Positions 1 to 8,697 of a stretch of DNA of 64,000 nucleotides are shown one piece after another. Numbering within the stretch: position 1 is the first letter of the stretch; each line of letters starts with the position of its first letter. The position numbers and the translations under genes are program-made. This DNA comes from Nocardia aurantia (lineage in GTDB: Bacteria > Actinomycetota > Actinomycetes > Mycobacteriales > Mycobacteriaceae): assembly GCF_009604425.1 (NCBI RefSeq), contig NZ_WEGI01000001.1, positions 248,001 to 312,000 on the forward strand, written 5' to 3'. The notes beneath the pieces are model-generated. The model had not been told where the DNA came from. It searched no databases and saw nothing but the letters and a program-made list of their open reading frames with translations.

Positions 1-36
1 CGGCCGATCGGTGGCGAGAATGTTTTCGTCGGACAT
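1..36 (-). CDS. Start of a gene running off the left edge (possibly a sulfurtransferase/cysteine-operon gene)
   Basis: Only the first 12 codons are inside the window, reading MSDENILATDRP from the ATG at 34-36. An AGGAG Shine-Dalgarno lies about 8 bases upstream. The residues do not identify a family. Context does give a hint: the gene lies downstream of a polycysteine leader peptide with a hairpin (133-235) and next to the thioredoxin-lmeA pair. In M. tuberculosis the equivalent neighbour is, to my recollection, the thiosulfate sulfurtransferase gene cysA2. A role in sulfur or cysteine metabolism is therefore inferred only from position and from the leader. Confidence 0.5.
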   Translation of the reverse strand, partial: MSDENILATDRP

Positions 37-132
37 GGTGCAAGCTCCTGCGCTGGGAAGGCGGCCAATTTTCTCCGGATACCGGGCGGTGCCGGTTCGG
101 TACGCGATTCGTACACACGGCGAAGAACAGAA

Positions 133-169
133 CCGGTCGGCAACAGGGGGTTGACGAAGGGCCGACCGG
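133..169 (-). terminator. Attenuator-like hairpin after the polycysteine leader
   Basis: A perfect 9-bp inverted repeat (133-141 with 161-169, loop of 19) begins right after the stop codon of the leader ORF. On the minus strand it is followed by TTCTGTTCTT, like an intrinsic terminator. A second, mutually exclusive pairing is possible between 92-98 and 130-136, which shares bases 133-136 with the terminator arm. Two alternative structures of this kind are what transcription attenuators show. The assignment comes from the sequence pattern only. Confidence 0.6.
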
Positions 170-235
170 CTAGCGGCACAGGCAGCAACAGCCGCCGAGG
201 CGGCACAGATCAACTGTGCGGCGTCGGGTGAGCAT
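170..235 (-). CDS. Polycysteine leader peptide (21 aa)
   Basis: This 21-codon ORF starts at the ATG at 233-235 and ends with TAG at 170-172. Its C-terminal half reads CRLGGCCCLCR, so five of the last eleven residues are cysteine, including three in a row. A hairpin with a T-rich tail follows the stop codon directly, and the next gene on the same strand starts at 36. Short polycysteine ORFs are described in mycobacteria as cysteine-responsive attenuators of sulfur-assimilation operons, and this arrangement fits that class. A -10-like TAAACT lies at 264-269, so the transcript may carry a short 5' leader. I infer the regulation; the ORF and hairpin are visible. Confidence 0.75.
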   Translation of the reverse strand: MLTRRRTVDLCRLGGCCCLCR

Positions 236-348
236 CAGCTCTCGGCGGGTTTGCACGAGAAGGAGTTTACCTGCTTCTCGGGGGGAATTGGACCCGGGGT
301 ACGGAACTTTGTCACGAATTCGCTGGTCCGATCATGAACGACGGCCGT

Positions 349-807
349 TCAGGCGACCTGTGGCACGGTCAGCGGGCGCACCGCGCTGTGCAGATCGGCG
401 GCCCGCGGCACCCCGGAGATCCGGAACCGTTCCCGGCCCGCGGCGTCGAAGACGAAGGTGGTCGGCAGCGACAGCACGTTCAGTTCCCGGGCCAGCGCGG
501 GCTGCGCGTCGATATCGATCTCGACGTCGCGCGGCGGCTGCGGGCTGTCGGCCAGGCCGGTGACCACGCCCTCCACCACCCGGCGGACGGCCGCGCACGG
601 GCCGCACCAATCGGCGGAGAAGTGCAGGATGACCGGGGTGTCCGGGGTGACGCCGGCGGCGGCGAGCAAGCCGGCGCGCGCGTCGCCCGCACCGGCCGCG
701 GCGCCCATGTCGCGGGTCTCGCGGGCGCGCCCCTCACGACTCTTCAGAACCAGTCCCACGGCCAGACCGGCCAGCAGGACTACCACCAGGATGATCAGCG
801 CCGTCAT
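349..807 (-). CDS. Membrane-anchored thioredoxin-like protein (ThiX-type)
   Basis: The 152-residue product has an N-terminal membrane segment (about residues 2-22) followed by a thioredoxin fold facing outside. The redox motif WCGPC is at residues 67-71 and the cis-proline region appears as LPTTFVF. This is the expected set for a thiol-disulfide oxidoreductase tethered to the membrane. The start overlaps the lmeA stop by ATGA (804-807), so the two are translationally coupled. The same thioredoxin-lmeA pair sits beside glnR in mycobacteria. The substrate is not known. Confidence 0.85.
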   Translation of the reverse strand: MTALIILVVVLLAGLAVGLVLKSREGRARETRDMGAAAGAGDARAGLLAAAGVTPDTPVILHFSADWCGPCAAVRRVVEGVVTGLADSPQPPRDVEIDIDAQPALARELNVLSLPTTFVFDAAGRERFRISGVPRAADLHSAVRPLTVPQVA

Positions 808-1763
808 GGTCTCGCGAACCTGTCCATATCTACTGTCACGTCCTCACCCTTACCTTCCACGACGATGCCGCCGTATTCCGTCTTCACCTTGTTCGGGTGA
901 ACACCGAACGGCAGGTCGCGGGTGTCGATGGTGCGGGTGAAGCGGCTCAGGACCACCGACTTGTCCAGCAACGGCCCCTCGACGACCGGCGTCGAGATCG
1001 GCGCGGTGGCGGAATCCTTCTCCTTGTCCTTGTAGAGATCGGTGGCGATGATGCGCACCTGATCCCCGTCGAGCAGGAGATCCGCCTGCACGCTCACCCG
1101 CTGGGTGGTGCGCGGCTCGATGCCGGTCAGGATGGTACCGGTGAGCACCAGTTTACTGACGGTGTTCGTCTGCCCGTCGGCCGAGAGGTCCGAGCCGTCG
1201 GTGTTGGCGCTGCCGTCGGCGCCCGCCGAGCCGTCGTCGGACTTGTCCTTGTCGACCGGCTTCAGCTGTACCGACAGGTCGGGAATCCGGAACAACCGGC
1301 CCAGTTCGACCGGCTCGATGCGCATTCGACCGGCCACCTCGTCCACCGGAACCGAGTGCAGATGGACATCGGCCAGATCGCCGGGCGGCACGTGCGCGCG
1401 GCTCAGCGTCGCCTCCACGACGATCTCACCGGGGATGTCGGGCCGGACCGCGCGGGCGCGGATGTCCACCGTGCGGTAGGTCCCGCGCACCGCCTGCACC
1501 AGGAACGGGAACCCGTGGACGGTCACCTCCGGATCGGCGGACAACTGGGCGCCGGTGCGCAGCGATCGCGACACCCGGTACTCGGAATAGGCGGCCGCCG
1601 TGAAGTCCGCCAGCACCGCCACCGCGGCCACCAGCACCACCGCGCCGATCACCCGCCGCGCGAGGATTCCGCGCCGCCCCGCCTCCCCACGCGCGGGCCC
1701 GTCGTTGGTCACGGGTCCTGCGTGTGTGCCGCTCGGATGGGAGTTTCCCGGGGAGTTACCCAT
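804..1763 (-). CDS. lmeA: LmeA-like DUF2993 protein (lipomannan elongation)
   Basis: A DUF2993 protein of 319 residues with an N-terminal membrane anchor or signal at about residues 32-56 and a mostly beta C-terminal region. LmeA in mycobacteria is a cell-envelope phospholipid-binding protein needed to extend the mannan of lipomannan and lipoarabinomannan. An acidic, serine-rich insert (SDDGSAGADGSANTDGS) interrupts the domain. I chose the ATG at 1761-1763 over longer starts because TATCGT at 1770-1775 leaves exactly 6 bases to it, a leaderless promoter pattern. It overlaps the downstream thioredoxin gene by 4 bases, and glnR is divergent. Confidence 0.8.
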   Translation of the reverse strand: MGNSPGNSHPSGTHAGPVTNDGPARGEAGRRGILARRVIGAVVLVAAVAVLADFTAAAYSEYRVSRSLRTGAQLSADPEVTVHGFPFLVQAVRGTYRTVDIRARAVRPDIPGEIVVEATLSRAHVPPGDLADVHLHSVPVDEVAGRMRIEPVELGRLFRIPDLSVQLKPVDKDKSDDGSAGADGSANTDGSDLSADGQTNTVSKLVLTGTILTGIEPRTTQRVSVQADLLLDGDQVRIIATDLYKDKEKDSATAPISTPVVEGPLLDKSVVLSRFTRTIDTRDLPFGVHPNKVKTEYGGIVVEGKGEDVTVDMDRFARP

Positions 1764-1953
1764 GTACGCACGATATCTGTTGTGCCGTTCGGCGGCCCGG
1801 GGGTCCATGGCCCCGAGCAGGGTAGGTTGCCCGGAATGCGTGGTGAACGGGACGGACGCGCTAATGTAGGCACGAATTACCTGTGCAGACTTGCATGGAT
1901 TCGCGAAAGACACTGAGGTTGCCGCGGACATGCCAGATTAGGAGGAGAGCTGA

Positions 1954-2721
1954 ATGGAGCTGCTCCTGCTGACTTCCGACCCGAATCCGGAGTCGGTGTT
2001 GCCTTCGCTGGCCTTGTTGCCGCACAACGTCCGGCCCGCTCCCACCGAGGTCGCCTCGTTGCTCGAGGCCGGTACCGCTGATGTGGCCCTGGTCGACGCC
2101 CGCACCGATCTGGCCGCCGCGCGCGGCTTGTGCCGGCTGCTCGGCAGCACCGGCTCCTCGGTCCCGGTGGTGGCGGTGCTGACCGAGGGCGGTCTGGTGG
2201 CGGTGAATGCCGACTGGGGTCTGGACGACATCCTGCTGCCGGGTACCGGGCCGGCCGAACTCGACGCCCGGCTGCGCTTGCTGGTGGCCCGCAACGGCGG
2301 CGCGGCGAGTCCCGAGAACACCGGCAAGATCACACTCGGCGAACTGGTGATCGATGAGGGCACCTACACCGCGCGGCTGCGCGGCCGCCCGCTCGACCTC
2401 ACCTACAAGGAATTCGAGCTGCTGAAATACCTCGCGCAGCACGCCGGCCGGGTCTTCACCCGCGCGCAGTTGCTGCAGGAGGTGTGGGGTTACGACTTCT
2501 TCGGCGGTACCCGCACGGTCGACGTGCACGTCCGGCGGTTGCGCGCCAAACTCGGCAGCGAGTACGAATCGCTGATCGGCACCGTGCGCAACGTGGGCTA
2601 CAAGGCCGTGCGGCCGGCCCGTAGCACCGGCAAGGGCGAACCCGCCACCACCTTCGCCGACGAGGATGTCGAGGGCACCGACGACTCCCATCTGACCCCG
2701 GTCAACGGATCGCTGTCGTGA
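1954..2721 (+). CDS. glnR: GlnR, OmpR-type regulator of nitrogen metabolism
   Basis: A 255-residue orphan response regulator with a degenerate receiver domain (1-115; the conserved Asp is in LVDARTDL, about residue 48) and an OmpR/PhoB winged helix (about 125-230, with [34 protein letters not shown] and GVGYK-like GYKAV segments). GlnR activates nitrogen assimilation genes in actinomycetes and works without an obvious partner kinase. A strong AGGAGGAG lies at 1940-1947. mshD starts at the overlapping GTGA, so the two are co-transcribed, as in mycobacteria. Confidence 0.88.
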   Translation: MELLLLTSDPNPESVLPSLALLPHNVRPAPTEVASLLEAGTADVALVDARTDLAAARGLCRLLGSTGSSVPVVAVLTEGGLVAVNADWGLDDILLPGTGPAELDARLRLLVARNGGAASPENTGKITLGELVIDEGTYTARLRGRPLDLTYKEFELLKYLAQHAGRVFTRAQLLQEVWGYDFFGGTRTVDVHVRRLRAKLGSEYESLIGTVRNVGYKAVRPARSTGKGEPATTFADEDVEGTDDSHLTPVNGSLS

Positions 2722-3662
2722 CGGAGTCGGAGACCGCGGCGCGGCCGTCCGCGCCGGGTCCCGGCGCCTGGGTGGCCACGCCCGCCGCCACGGATGCCGC
2801 GGGTGTGCGCGCGGCGTTCGAGCGGGCGGCCGAGGCCGACGGGGTCGACCCCTTGTCCGAACAAGTGCTGCTGTCGTTCACCGCGGTATCACCGGCCCGA
2901 CACCTGGTCGCGCACCGCGACGGGGAGGTGGCGGGCTACGCGAACCTGATGCCCGCGCACGGTGAGCATCCGGCCATGGCAGAGGTCGTGGTCGACCCTC
3001 GACAGCGTGGCCGGGGCCTCGGAGCCGCTCTGGTCGCGGCGGCGCTGGCGGCCGGCGGCCCGGGGGCCAGGGTCTGGGCGCACGGCAATCTCGCGCCCGC
3101 GCGCGCGGTGGCAGGCCGGCTCGGGCTGCGGGTGGCGCGGGAGCTGTGGCAGATGCGCCGAGGCCTCGCAAACGGTGAGTTACCGGAGCTGCGGATTCCG
3201 GACGGCCTGGAGCTGCGCACCTACGCCGGTCCGGCCGACGACGCGGAACTGCTGCGGGTCAACGCCGCGGCCTTCGATTGGCACCCCGAGCAGGGCGGAT
3301 GGACGGCGGACGACGTCGCGGCGCGGCGGGAGTCGGACTGGTTCGACCCGGCCGGGCTGTTCATCGCGGTCGACCCGGCCGATCCCGGCCGGATCCTGGG
3401 CTTCCACTGGACGAAGGTGCATCCGGCGACGGCGACGGAACCCGAGGTCGGCGAGGTCTATGTGGTGGCCGTCGACCCGGCCGGGCAGGGCCGCGGGCTC
3501 GGCCGGCTGCTGACCCTGGCGGGCCTGCACTACCTGCGGAAACGCGGGATGGGCGAGGTGCTGCTCTACACCGAGGCCGACAACACGGCCGCCGTGCGCA
3601 CGTACACCCGGCTGGGTTTCGAGGTGGCGCACGTCGACGCCGCCTACACCGCGGCGGGCTGA
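2718..3662 (+). CDS. mshD: Mycothiol synthase
   Basis: The enzyme acetylates the cysteine amine of Cys-GlcN-Ins with acetyl-CoA, the last step of mycothiol synthesis. The 314 residues make two tandem GNAT domains. Each acetyl-CoA loop is visible: [13 protein letters not shown] in the first half and [13 protein letters not shown] in the second. Length and layout match the family. The GTG start overlaps the glnR stop by 4 bases. Mycothiol is restricted to actinomycetes, which supports the taxonomic call. Confidence 0.92.
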   Translation: MTESETAARPSAPGPGAWVATPAATDAAGVRAAFERAAEADGVDPLSEQVLLSFTAVSPARHLVAHRDGEVAGYANLMPAHGEHPAMAEVVVDPRQRGRGLGAALVAAALAAGGPGARVWAHGNLAPARAVAGRLGLRVARELWQMRRGLANGELPELRIPDGLELRTYAGPADDAELLRVNAAAFDWHPEQGGWTADDVAARRESDWFDPAGLFIAVDPADPGRILGFHWTKVHPATATEPEVGEVYVVAVDPAGQGRGLGRLLTLAGLHYLRKRGMGEVLLYTEADNTAAVRTYTRLGFEVAHVDAAYTAAG

Positions 3663-3775
3663 ACCGGAGCGAAAAGCCGCGTCGCAGGGGGTTCCGAGCA
3701 GTGCGGCAAGGGTTTTCGAGACTCGAGTTACATTGCGGTTAATCTCACAATCCGGACCCGTAATCGCGCCGGGGT

Positions 3776-3830
3776 GTTCACTCTTCGTTCACTTACCCAG
3801 GTCTCGCTGTCAACCGACCCACCCTACGTT
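3776..3830 (+). promoter_or_regulatory. PHO-box-like direct repeat and -10 of the pst operon
   Basis: Two adjacent 11-base units, GTTCACTCTTC (3776-3786) and GTTCACTTACC (3787-3797), share GTTCACT. GTTCACC repeats at 11-base spacing are the binding sites of actinobacterial phosphate response regulators (PhoP of Streptomyces, RegX3 of mycobacteria). A -10-like TACGTT is at 3825-3830, putting the repeat where an activator would bind. The transcript would have a leader of about 110 bases before pstS. The rest of 3663-3947 shows no gene. Confidence 0.7.
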
Positions 3831-3947
3831 ACTTGTGGGCGGTGCATCGCTGCCTGGTGCGCAGTGTTCCCTGTGAATTGCTCACCACCGCGCCCGCCCG
3901 ATCGTTGAGGGATCGGGCGAGTACGACAACGGTTCCCGGAGGACTAG

Positions 3948-5069
3948 GTGAATCTCAAGCGCACGAGCGCTCTACTCGGTGTGTTGGCCGCGGCCGGCAC
4001 CCTGACCCTTTCTGCCTGTGGCAGCGACGACAACACCAGCTCGTCGGCTTCCGGCTCGAGTGTGGCCAAGACCGCCGTCGACTGCGGCGGCAAGAAGGCC
4101 CTGAAGGCCAGCGGCTCCTCGGCCCAGAAGAACGCGATGGACCGCTTCGTCGCCGCCTACCAGCAGAACTGCGACGGCTACAGCCTGGACTACACCTCCA
4201 GCGGCTCGGGCGCCGGCGTGAACGAGTTCATCGGTGGCCAGACCGATTTCGGTGGCACCGACTCGCCGCTGAGCGCGAAGAACCAGGAGCCGGACAAGGC
4301 CAAGGCCCGCTGCGCCTCCGACGCGTGGAACCTGCCGACCGTTTTCGGCCCCATCGCGATCACCTTCAACCTGGGTGACGTCACCAAGCTGAACCTGGAC
4401 GGCCCGACCGCCGCGAAGATCTTCAACGGTGGCATCACCAAGTGGGACGACCCGGCCATCAAGGCGCTGAACGCCGGCGTCAACCTGCCGAGCGACCCGA
4501 TCCACGTGATCTACCGCAGCGACGACTCGGGCACCACCGACAACTTCCAGCTGTACCTGGACTCGGCCGGCAACGGCGCGTGGGGCAAGGGCGCGGGCAA
4601 GGCGTTCGCGGGCGGCACCGGTGAGGGCGCCAAGGGCAACGAGGGCACCTCGGCGATCATCAAGAGCACCAAGGGCGCCATCACCTACAACGAGTGGTCC
4701 TTCGCCAAGTCGCAGAGCCTGAACATCGCGTCGGTCATCACCTCCGCGGGCCCGGCCCCGGTCGCGCTGACCGTCGACTCCGCGCAGAAGGCCGTCGCCG
4801 GCGTGCAGGTCAAGGGCACCGGCAACGATCTGGTGCTGGACACCAGCTCCTTCTACAAGCCGACCCAGGCCGGCGCCTACCCGATCATGCTGGCCACCTA
4901 CGAGGTCGTGTGCTCGAAGTACGCCGATGCCAACACCGCCAAGGCGGTCAAGGCGTTCCTGACCTCCGCGGTCGGTAACGGCCAGGCGGGCCTGGACACC
5001 GCCGGGTACATCCCGCTCCCGGACGCGTTCAAGACCAAGTTGACCACCGCCATCAACGCCATCAACTGA
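3948..5069 (+). CDS. pstS: Phosphate ABC transporter substrate-binding lipoprotein
   Basis: A 373-residue extracytoplasmic phosphate receptor. The signal peptide ends in the lipobox LSAC with the lipidated cysteine at residue 24. Family segments include ASGSSAQ near the start of the mature protein, [17 protein letters not shown] and [13 protein letters not shown], which line the phosphate site in PstS proteins. The GTG start is preceded by GGAGG (3938-3942). It heads pstSCAB behind a PHO-box candidate, so it should be induced by phosphate starvation. Confidence 0.95.
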   Translation: MNLKRTSALLGVLAAAGTLTLSACGSDDNTSSSASGSSVAKTAVDCGGKKALKASGSSAQKNAMDRFVAAYQQNCDGYSLDYTSSGSGAGVNEFIGGQTDFGGTDSPLSAKNQEPDKAKARCASDAWNLPTVFGPIAITFNLGDVTKLNLDGPTAAKIFNGGITKWDDPAIKALNAGVNLPSDPIHVIYRSDDSGTTDNFQLYLDSAGNGAWGKGAGKAFAGGTGEGAKGNEGTSAIIKSTKGAITYNEWSFAKSQSLNIASVITSAGPAPVALTVDSAQKAVAGVQVKGTGNDLVLDTSSFYKPTQAGAYPIMLATYEVVCSKYADANTAKAVKAFLTSAVGNGQAGLDTAGYIPLPDAFKTKLTTAINAIN

Positions 5070-5082
5070 TTGCAGCCTCCCC

Positions 5083-6144
5083 ATGACCGTGCACGACGAA
5101 GTCGCCCCCGCGGGTAGGTCCACCGAGACCGACCCGCGGGCGGGCGGAGAAGCCGCCACCATGTCCCTCGAGAGCACGCCGCAACCCTCGACGCCGATCA
5201 AGGCCAGAGGCGAGCGCAAGCACAGCAAGAACGCGGAATTCGCGTTCCGCTCGCTGGCCACGGCCGCGGGCGCGACGATCGTCGCTGCTATCGCGCTGAT
5301 CGCATTGTTCCTGTTGATCCGCGCGGTGCCGTCGGTGGCGGCCAACAAGGCGAATTTCTTCGCCAGCACGGAATTCAATGTTCGTGACGCGAACAATCTG
5401 CGCTTCGGCATTCGCGACCTGTTCGCGGTGACGGTGCTCAGTTCGCTCATGGCATTGGTGATCGCGGTGCCGCTGGGCGTCGGGATCGCACTGTTCCTGA
5501 CCCAGTACGCGCCGAAGGCGCTCGCCCGTCCGTTCGCGATCCTGGTGGATCTGCTGGCGGCGGTGCCTTCGATCGTGTTCGGTCTGTGGGGAATCCTGGT
5601 CCTGGCCGAGAAGCTGTCTCCGGTGGAGCAGTTCCTGAACGACAATCTCGGCTGGTTCTTCTTGTTCGACACGGGCAATGTCTCGGTGACCGGCGGTGGC
5701 ACCATCTTCACCGCCGGCATCGTGCTCGCCGTGATGATCCTGCCGATCATCACCTCGGTCAGCCGCGAGGTGTTCAACCTCACCCCGCGTGCGCACATCG
5801 AGGCCGCCCAGGCGCTCGGCGCCACCAAGTGGGAGGTGGTGCGGATGACCGTGCTGCCGTACGGCCGAAGTGGTGTGATCGCCGGTTCCATGCTGGGTCT
5901 CGGCCGCGCGCTCGGTGAGACCATCGCGGTGCTGATCGTGCTGCACACCGCGGCCAAGGCCGGCCACTGGTCGCTGTTCGACGGCGGGTACACCTTCGCC
6001 TCGAAGATCGCCTCGGCCGCCTCCGAATTCAGTCAGGCGCTGCCCACCGGCGCCTATATCGCCGCGGGCTTCGTGCTGTTCGCGCTGACCTTCGTGGTCA
6101 ACGCGCTGGCCCGGGTCGCGGCCGGCGGGAAGGTCAACGGCTGA
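5083..6144 (+). CDS. pstC: Phosphate ABC transporter permease PstC
   Basis: One of the two membrane subunits of the high-affinity phosphate importer. After a cytoplasmic N-terminus of about 60 residues come six predicted membrane helices, with the permease coupling loop around [20 protein letters not shown]. The N-terminal tail is longer than usual. An internal ATG at 5161 (MSLESTP) with a GGAG upstream is an alternative start, giving a product closer to family length. The stop overlaps the pstA start by one base (TGATG). Confidence 0.93.
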   Translation: MTVHDEVAPAGRSTETDPRAGGEAATMSLESTPQPSTPIKARGERKHSKNAEFAFRSLATAAGATIVAAIALIALFLLIRAVPSVAANKANFFASTEFNVRDANNLRFGIRDLFAVTVLSSLMALVIAVPLGVGIALFLTQYAPKALARPFAILVDLLAAVPSIVFGLWGILVLAEKLSPVEQFLNDNLGWFFLFDTGNVSVTGGGTIFTAGIVLAVMILPIITSVSREVFNLTPRAHIEAAQALGATKWEVVRMTVLPYGRSGVIAGSMLGLGRALGETIAVLIVLHTAAKAGHWSLFDGGYTFASKIASAASEFSQALPTGAYIAAGFVLFALTFVVNALARVAAGGKVNG

Positions 6145-7046
6145 TGTCCACCACGACTCTCGACCGCCCGATCAAGGCGCCGACCTTCCGGGACGTGAGC
6201 GCGGGGCGGAAGCTCCGCAACAACATCGCCACCGGGGTCATGTGGCTGTGCTTCGCCATCGCGCTGGTACCGCTGGGCTGGGTGCTGATCCTGGTCATCC
6301 AGAAGGGCCTGCACGCCGCCACCCGCAACGGCTGGTGGACCAAGTCGCAGCGCGGCGTCCTGCCCGACCAGTACGGCGGCGGTGTCTATCACGCCATCTA
6401 CGGCACGATCATCCAGTCGGCGATGGCCGCGGTGATCGCGGTGCCGCTGGGCATCCTGGCGGCGATCTTCCTCGTCGAGTACGGCCGCGGACTGCTGGCC
6501 AAGGTCACCACCTTCATGGTCGACATCCTCGCCGGTGTGCCCTCGATCGTCGCCGCGCTGTTCGTGTTCGCCCTCTGGATCGCGACCTTCGGCTTCCCGC
6601 AGAGCGCGTTCGCGGTATCGCTGGCGCTGGTGCTGCTGATGCTGCCCGTGGTGGTGCGCAGCACCGAGGAAATGCTGAAGCTGGTACCCGACGAACTGCG
6701 TGAGGCGTCGTACGCGCTCGGCATTCCGAAGTGGAAGACGATCCTGCAAATCGTCGTGCCGACCGCGGCCCCCGGCATGATCAGCGGCATGCTGCTGGCG
6801 CTGGCCCGCGTCATGGGCGAGACCGCGCCGGTGCTGGTGCTGGTCGGCTACTCGAAGTCGATCAACTTCGACATCTTCAACGGCAACATGGCGTCGCTGC
6901 CGCTGATGATCTACCAGGAGCTGTCCAACCCGGAGCCCGCCGGCCGGGCCCGGGTGTGGGGCGCGGCCTTCACGCTGATCGCGATCATCGCGCTGCTGTA
7001 CCTTGCCGCGGCGGCGGTCAACAAACTGCTCACGCGGAACCGATAG
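6144..7046 (+). CDS. pstA: Phosphate ABC transporter permease PstA
   Basis: The partner permease of PstC, 300 residues, with about six membrane segments. The loop that contacts the ATPase reads REASYALGIPKWKTILQIVVP. Translation is coupled to pstC through the TGATG overlap, and pstB follows after 18 bases, so all four pst genes form one operon. Length and topology are normal. Confidence 0.94.
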   Translation: MSTTTLDRPIKAPTFRDVSAGRKLRNNIATGVMWLCFAIALVPLGWVLILVIQKGLHAATRNGWWTKSQRGVLPDQYGGGVYHAIYGTIIQSAMAAVIAVPLGILAAIFLVEYGRGLLAKVTTFMVDILAGVPSIVAALFVFALWIATFGFPQSAFAVSLALVLLMLPVVVRSTEEMLKLVPDELREASYALGIPKWKTILQIVVPTAAPGMISGMLLALARVMGETAPVLVLVGYSKSINFDIFNGNMASLPLMIYQELSNPEPAGRARVWGAAFTLIAIIALLYLAAAAVNKLLTRNR

Positions 7047-7064
7047 AGGCGGAACGGAAATCAC

Positions 7065-7841
7065 ATGGCCAAGCGGATCGATGTCAAAGATCTGAACATC
7101 TACTACGGGAAGTTCCACGCCGTCGCCGGCGTCGCGCTGACCGTGCTGCCGCGCAGCGTCACCGCCTTCATCGGTCCGTCCGGTTGCGGTAAGTCCACCG
7201 TGCTGCGCTCGCTGAACCGCATGCACGAGGTCACCCCGAACGCCCGGGTCGAGGGCGGGGTGCTGCTCGACGGCGAGGACATCTACGGCGCCAACGTCGA
7301 TCCGGTCGGCGTGCGCCGCACCATCGGCATGGTGTTCCAGCGGCCGAACCCGTTCCCCACCATGTCGATTCGCGACAACGTGGTGGCCGGGCTGAAGCTG
7401 CAGGGCGTGCGCGGCAAGAAGGAACTCGACGAGGTCGCCGAGCGGTCGCTGCGCGGCGCCAACCTCTGGAACGAGGTCAAGGACCGGCTGGACAAGCCGG
7501 GCGGCGGCCTCTCCGGTGGTCAGCAGCAGCGGTTGTGCATCGCCCGGGCCATCGCGGTGTCCCCGGACGTGCTGCTGATGGACGAGCCCTGTTCGGCGCT
7601 GGACCCCATCTCCACGCTGGCGATCGAGGATCTGATCGCCGAGCTGAAGAAGGAGTTCACCATCGTCATCGTCACGCACAACATGCAGCAGGCGGCGCGC
7701 GTGAGCGATCAGACGGCGTTCTTCAACCTGGAGGCGCAGGGCAAGCCGGGCAAGCTCATCGAGATCGATGAGACGGAGAAGATCTTCTCCAACCCGTCCC
7801 GCAAGGAGACCGAGGACTACATCTCCGGCCGGTTCGGCTAG
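7065..7841 (+). CDS. pstB: Phosphate ABC transporter ATP-binding protein PstB
   Basis: The ATPase that drives PstCA. Walker A is GPSGCGKST (residues 37-45), the ABC signature is LSGGQQQR, Walker B is VLLMDEP, and the H-loop is in VTHNMQQ. The 258-residue length matches PstB/PhoT. It ends the pst operon. A 34-base perfect palindrome follows and separates it from convergent phoU. Confidence 0.95.
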   Translation: MAKRIDVKDLNIYYGKFHAVAGVALTVLPRSVTAFIGPSGCGKSTVLRSLNRMHEVTPNARVEGGVLLDGEDIYGANVDPVGVRRTIGMVFQRPNPFPTMSIRDNVVAGLKLQGVRGKKELDEVAERSLRGANLWNEVKDRLDKPGGGLSGGQQQRLCIARAIAVSPDVLLMDEPCSALDPISTLAIEDLIAELKKEFTIVIVTHNMQQAARVSDQTAFFNLEAQGKPGKLIEIDETEKIFSNPSRKETEDYISGRFG

Positions 7842-7874
7842 ATCCGATCGTTGCCGCCGGATCCGCAGACGGAC

Positions 7875-7908
7875 CGAGGGCCCCGGGGAATTTTCCCCGG
7901 GGCCCTCG
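7875..7908. terminator. Bidirectional terminator between pstB and phoU
   Basis: A perfect palindrome with 16-bp arms and a TT centre. Runs of A and T at the apex (GGAATTTTCC) sit inside a very G+C-rich stem. It lies between two convergent genes and can serve both. Confidence 0.8.
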
Positions 7909-7926
7909 TCGCGTGCCGGGCCGAAT

Positions 7927-8598
7927 TCAGATGTGCTCGATCTCCGCGTCGGGATCCGCGGGCAGCACGCCGGTCACCAGGAAGACCACCCGGCGGCCGA
8001 TCTCGACGGCGTGGTCGGCGAAACGCTCGTAGTAGCGGCCGAGCAGGGTGACATCCACCGCGGCGGCGACGCCGTGCTTCCACTCGCGGTCCATGAGCAG
8101 CGTGAACAGGTGCCGGTGCAGGTCGTCCATCGCGTCGTCGTCGCCGCTGAGTTCGGCGGCACGCTGCGGATCGCGAGTCTCCAGGACCTCCTTGGCCGCG
8201 GTCGCCATGCTAACCGCGACCCGGCCCATCTCCGCGAAGTAGCCGTTGACGGCCTCGGGGAGGGCGTGGTTCGGGTGGCGGCGGCGCGCGACCTTGGCGA
8301 CGTGCAGCGCCAGCGCGCCCATCCGGTTCACGTCGGCGACGATCTGGATGGTGCTGACCACCTGACGCAGATCGCCGGCCACCGGGGCCTGCAGGGCCAG
8401 CAGGGCGAAGGCCTTCTCCTCGGCCAGTGCGTTCATCTCGGCGATGCGGTCCGACTCGGAGATGACCTGCTCGGCCAGATGCAGGTCGGCCTGCAACAGC
8501 GACTGCGTGGCGCGCTCCATTGCCGACCCGGCGAGGCCGGCCATTTCGCCCAGCAGAGCGGCGAGCTCGGCCATTTGTTCGTTGTAGATGACACGCAT
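7927..8598 (-). CDS. phoU: PhoU/PhoY2 phosphate signalling protein
   Basis: PhoU proteins link the Pst transporter to the phosphate two-component system and keep it off when phosphate is plentiful. The 223 residues form the typical two three-helix bundles. Metal-site segments are visible as ESDRIAEMN in the first half and [20 protein letters not shown] in the second. It is transcribed toward pstB rather than with it, an arrangement I recall for phoY2 in mycobacteria. It may therefore not be strictly PHO-regulated. Confidence 0.93.
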   Translation of the reverse strand: MRVIYNEQMAELAALLGEMAGLAGSAMERATQSLLQADLHLAEQVISESDRIAEMNALAEEKAFALLALQAPVAGDLRQVVSTIQIVADVNRMGALALHVAKVARRRHPNHALPEAVNGYFAEMGRVAVSMATAAKEVLETRDPQRAAELSGDDDAMDDLHRHLFTLLMDREWKHGVAAAVDVTLLGRYYERFADHAVEIGRRVVFLVTGVLPADPDAEIEHI

Positions 8599-8697
8599 GG
8601 AGACAAACAGTAGTTGGGAGCCCTGACCGGGTCACCAACGGTAGGTGAACCACCGGTGTTGCCGGGTGCTAGCGGGAAATTTTCCGGTGCCGGTCCG

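Noticed and set aside
1764..1931. N-terminal extension of LmeA to 375 residues
   Set aside because: The added residues do not look like protein from this family, and they run through the divergent glnR promoter region.
3972..5993. Long minus-strand ORF (over 670 codons) opposite pstS-pstC
   Set aside because: It is antisense to two well-identified genes, rich in Arg/Ala/Gly with no domain, and arises from the G+C bias of third codon positions.
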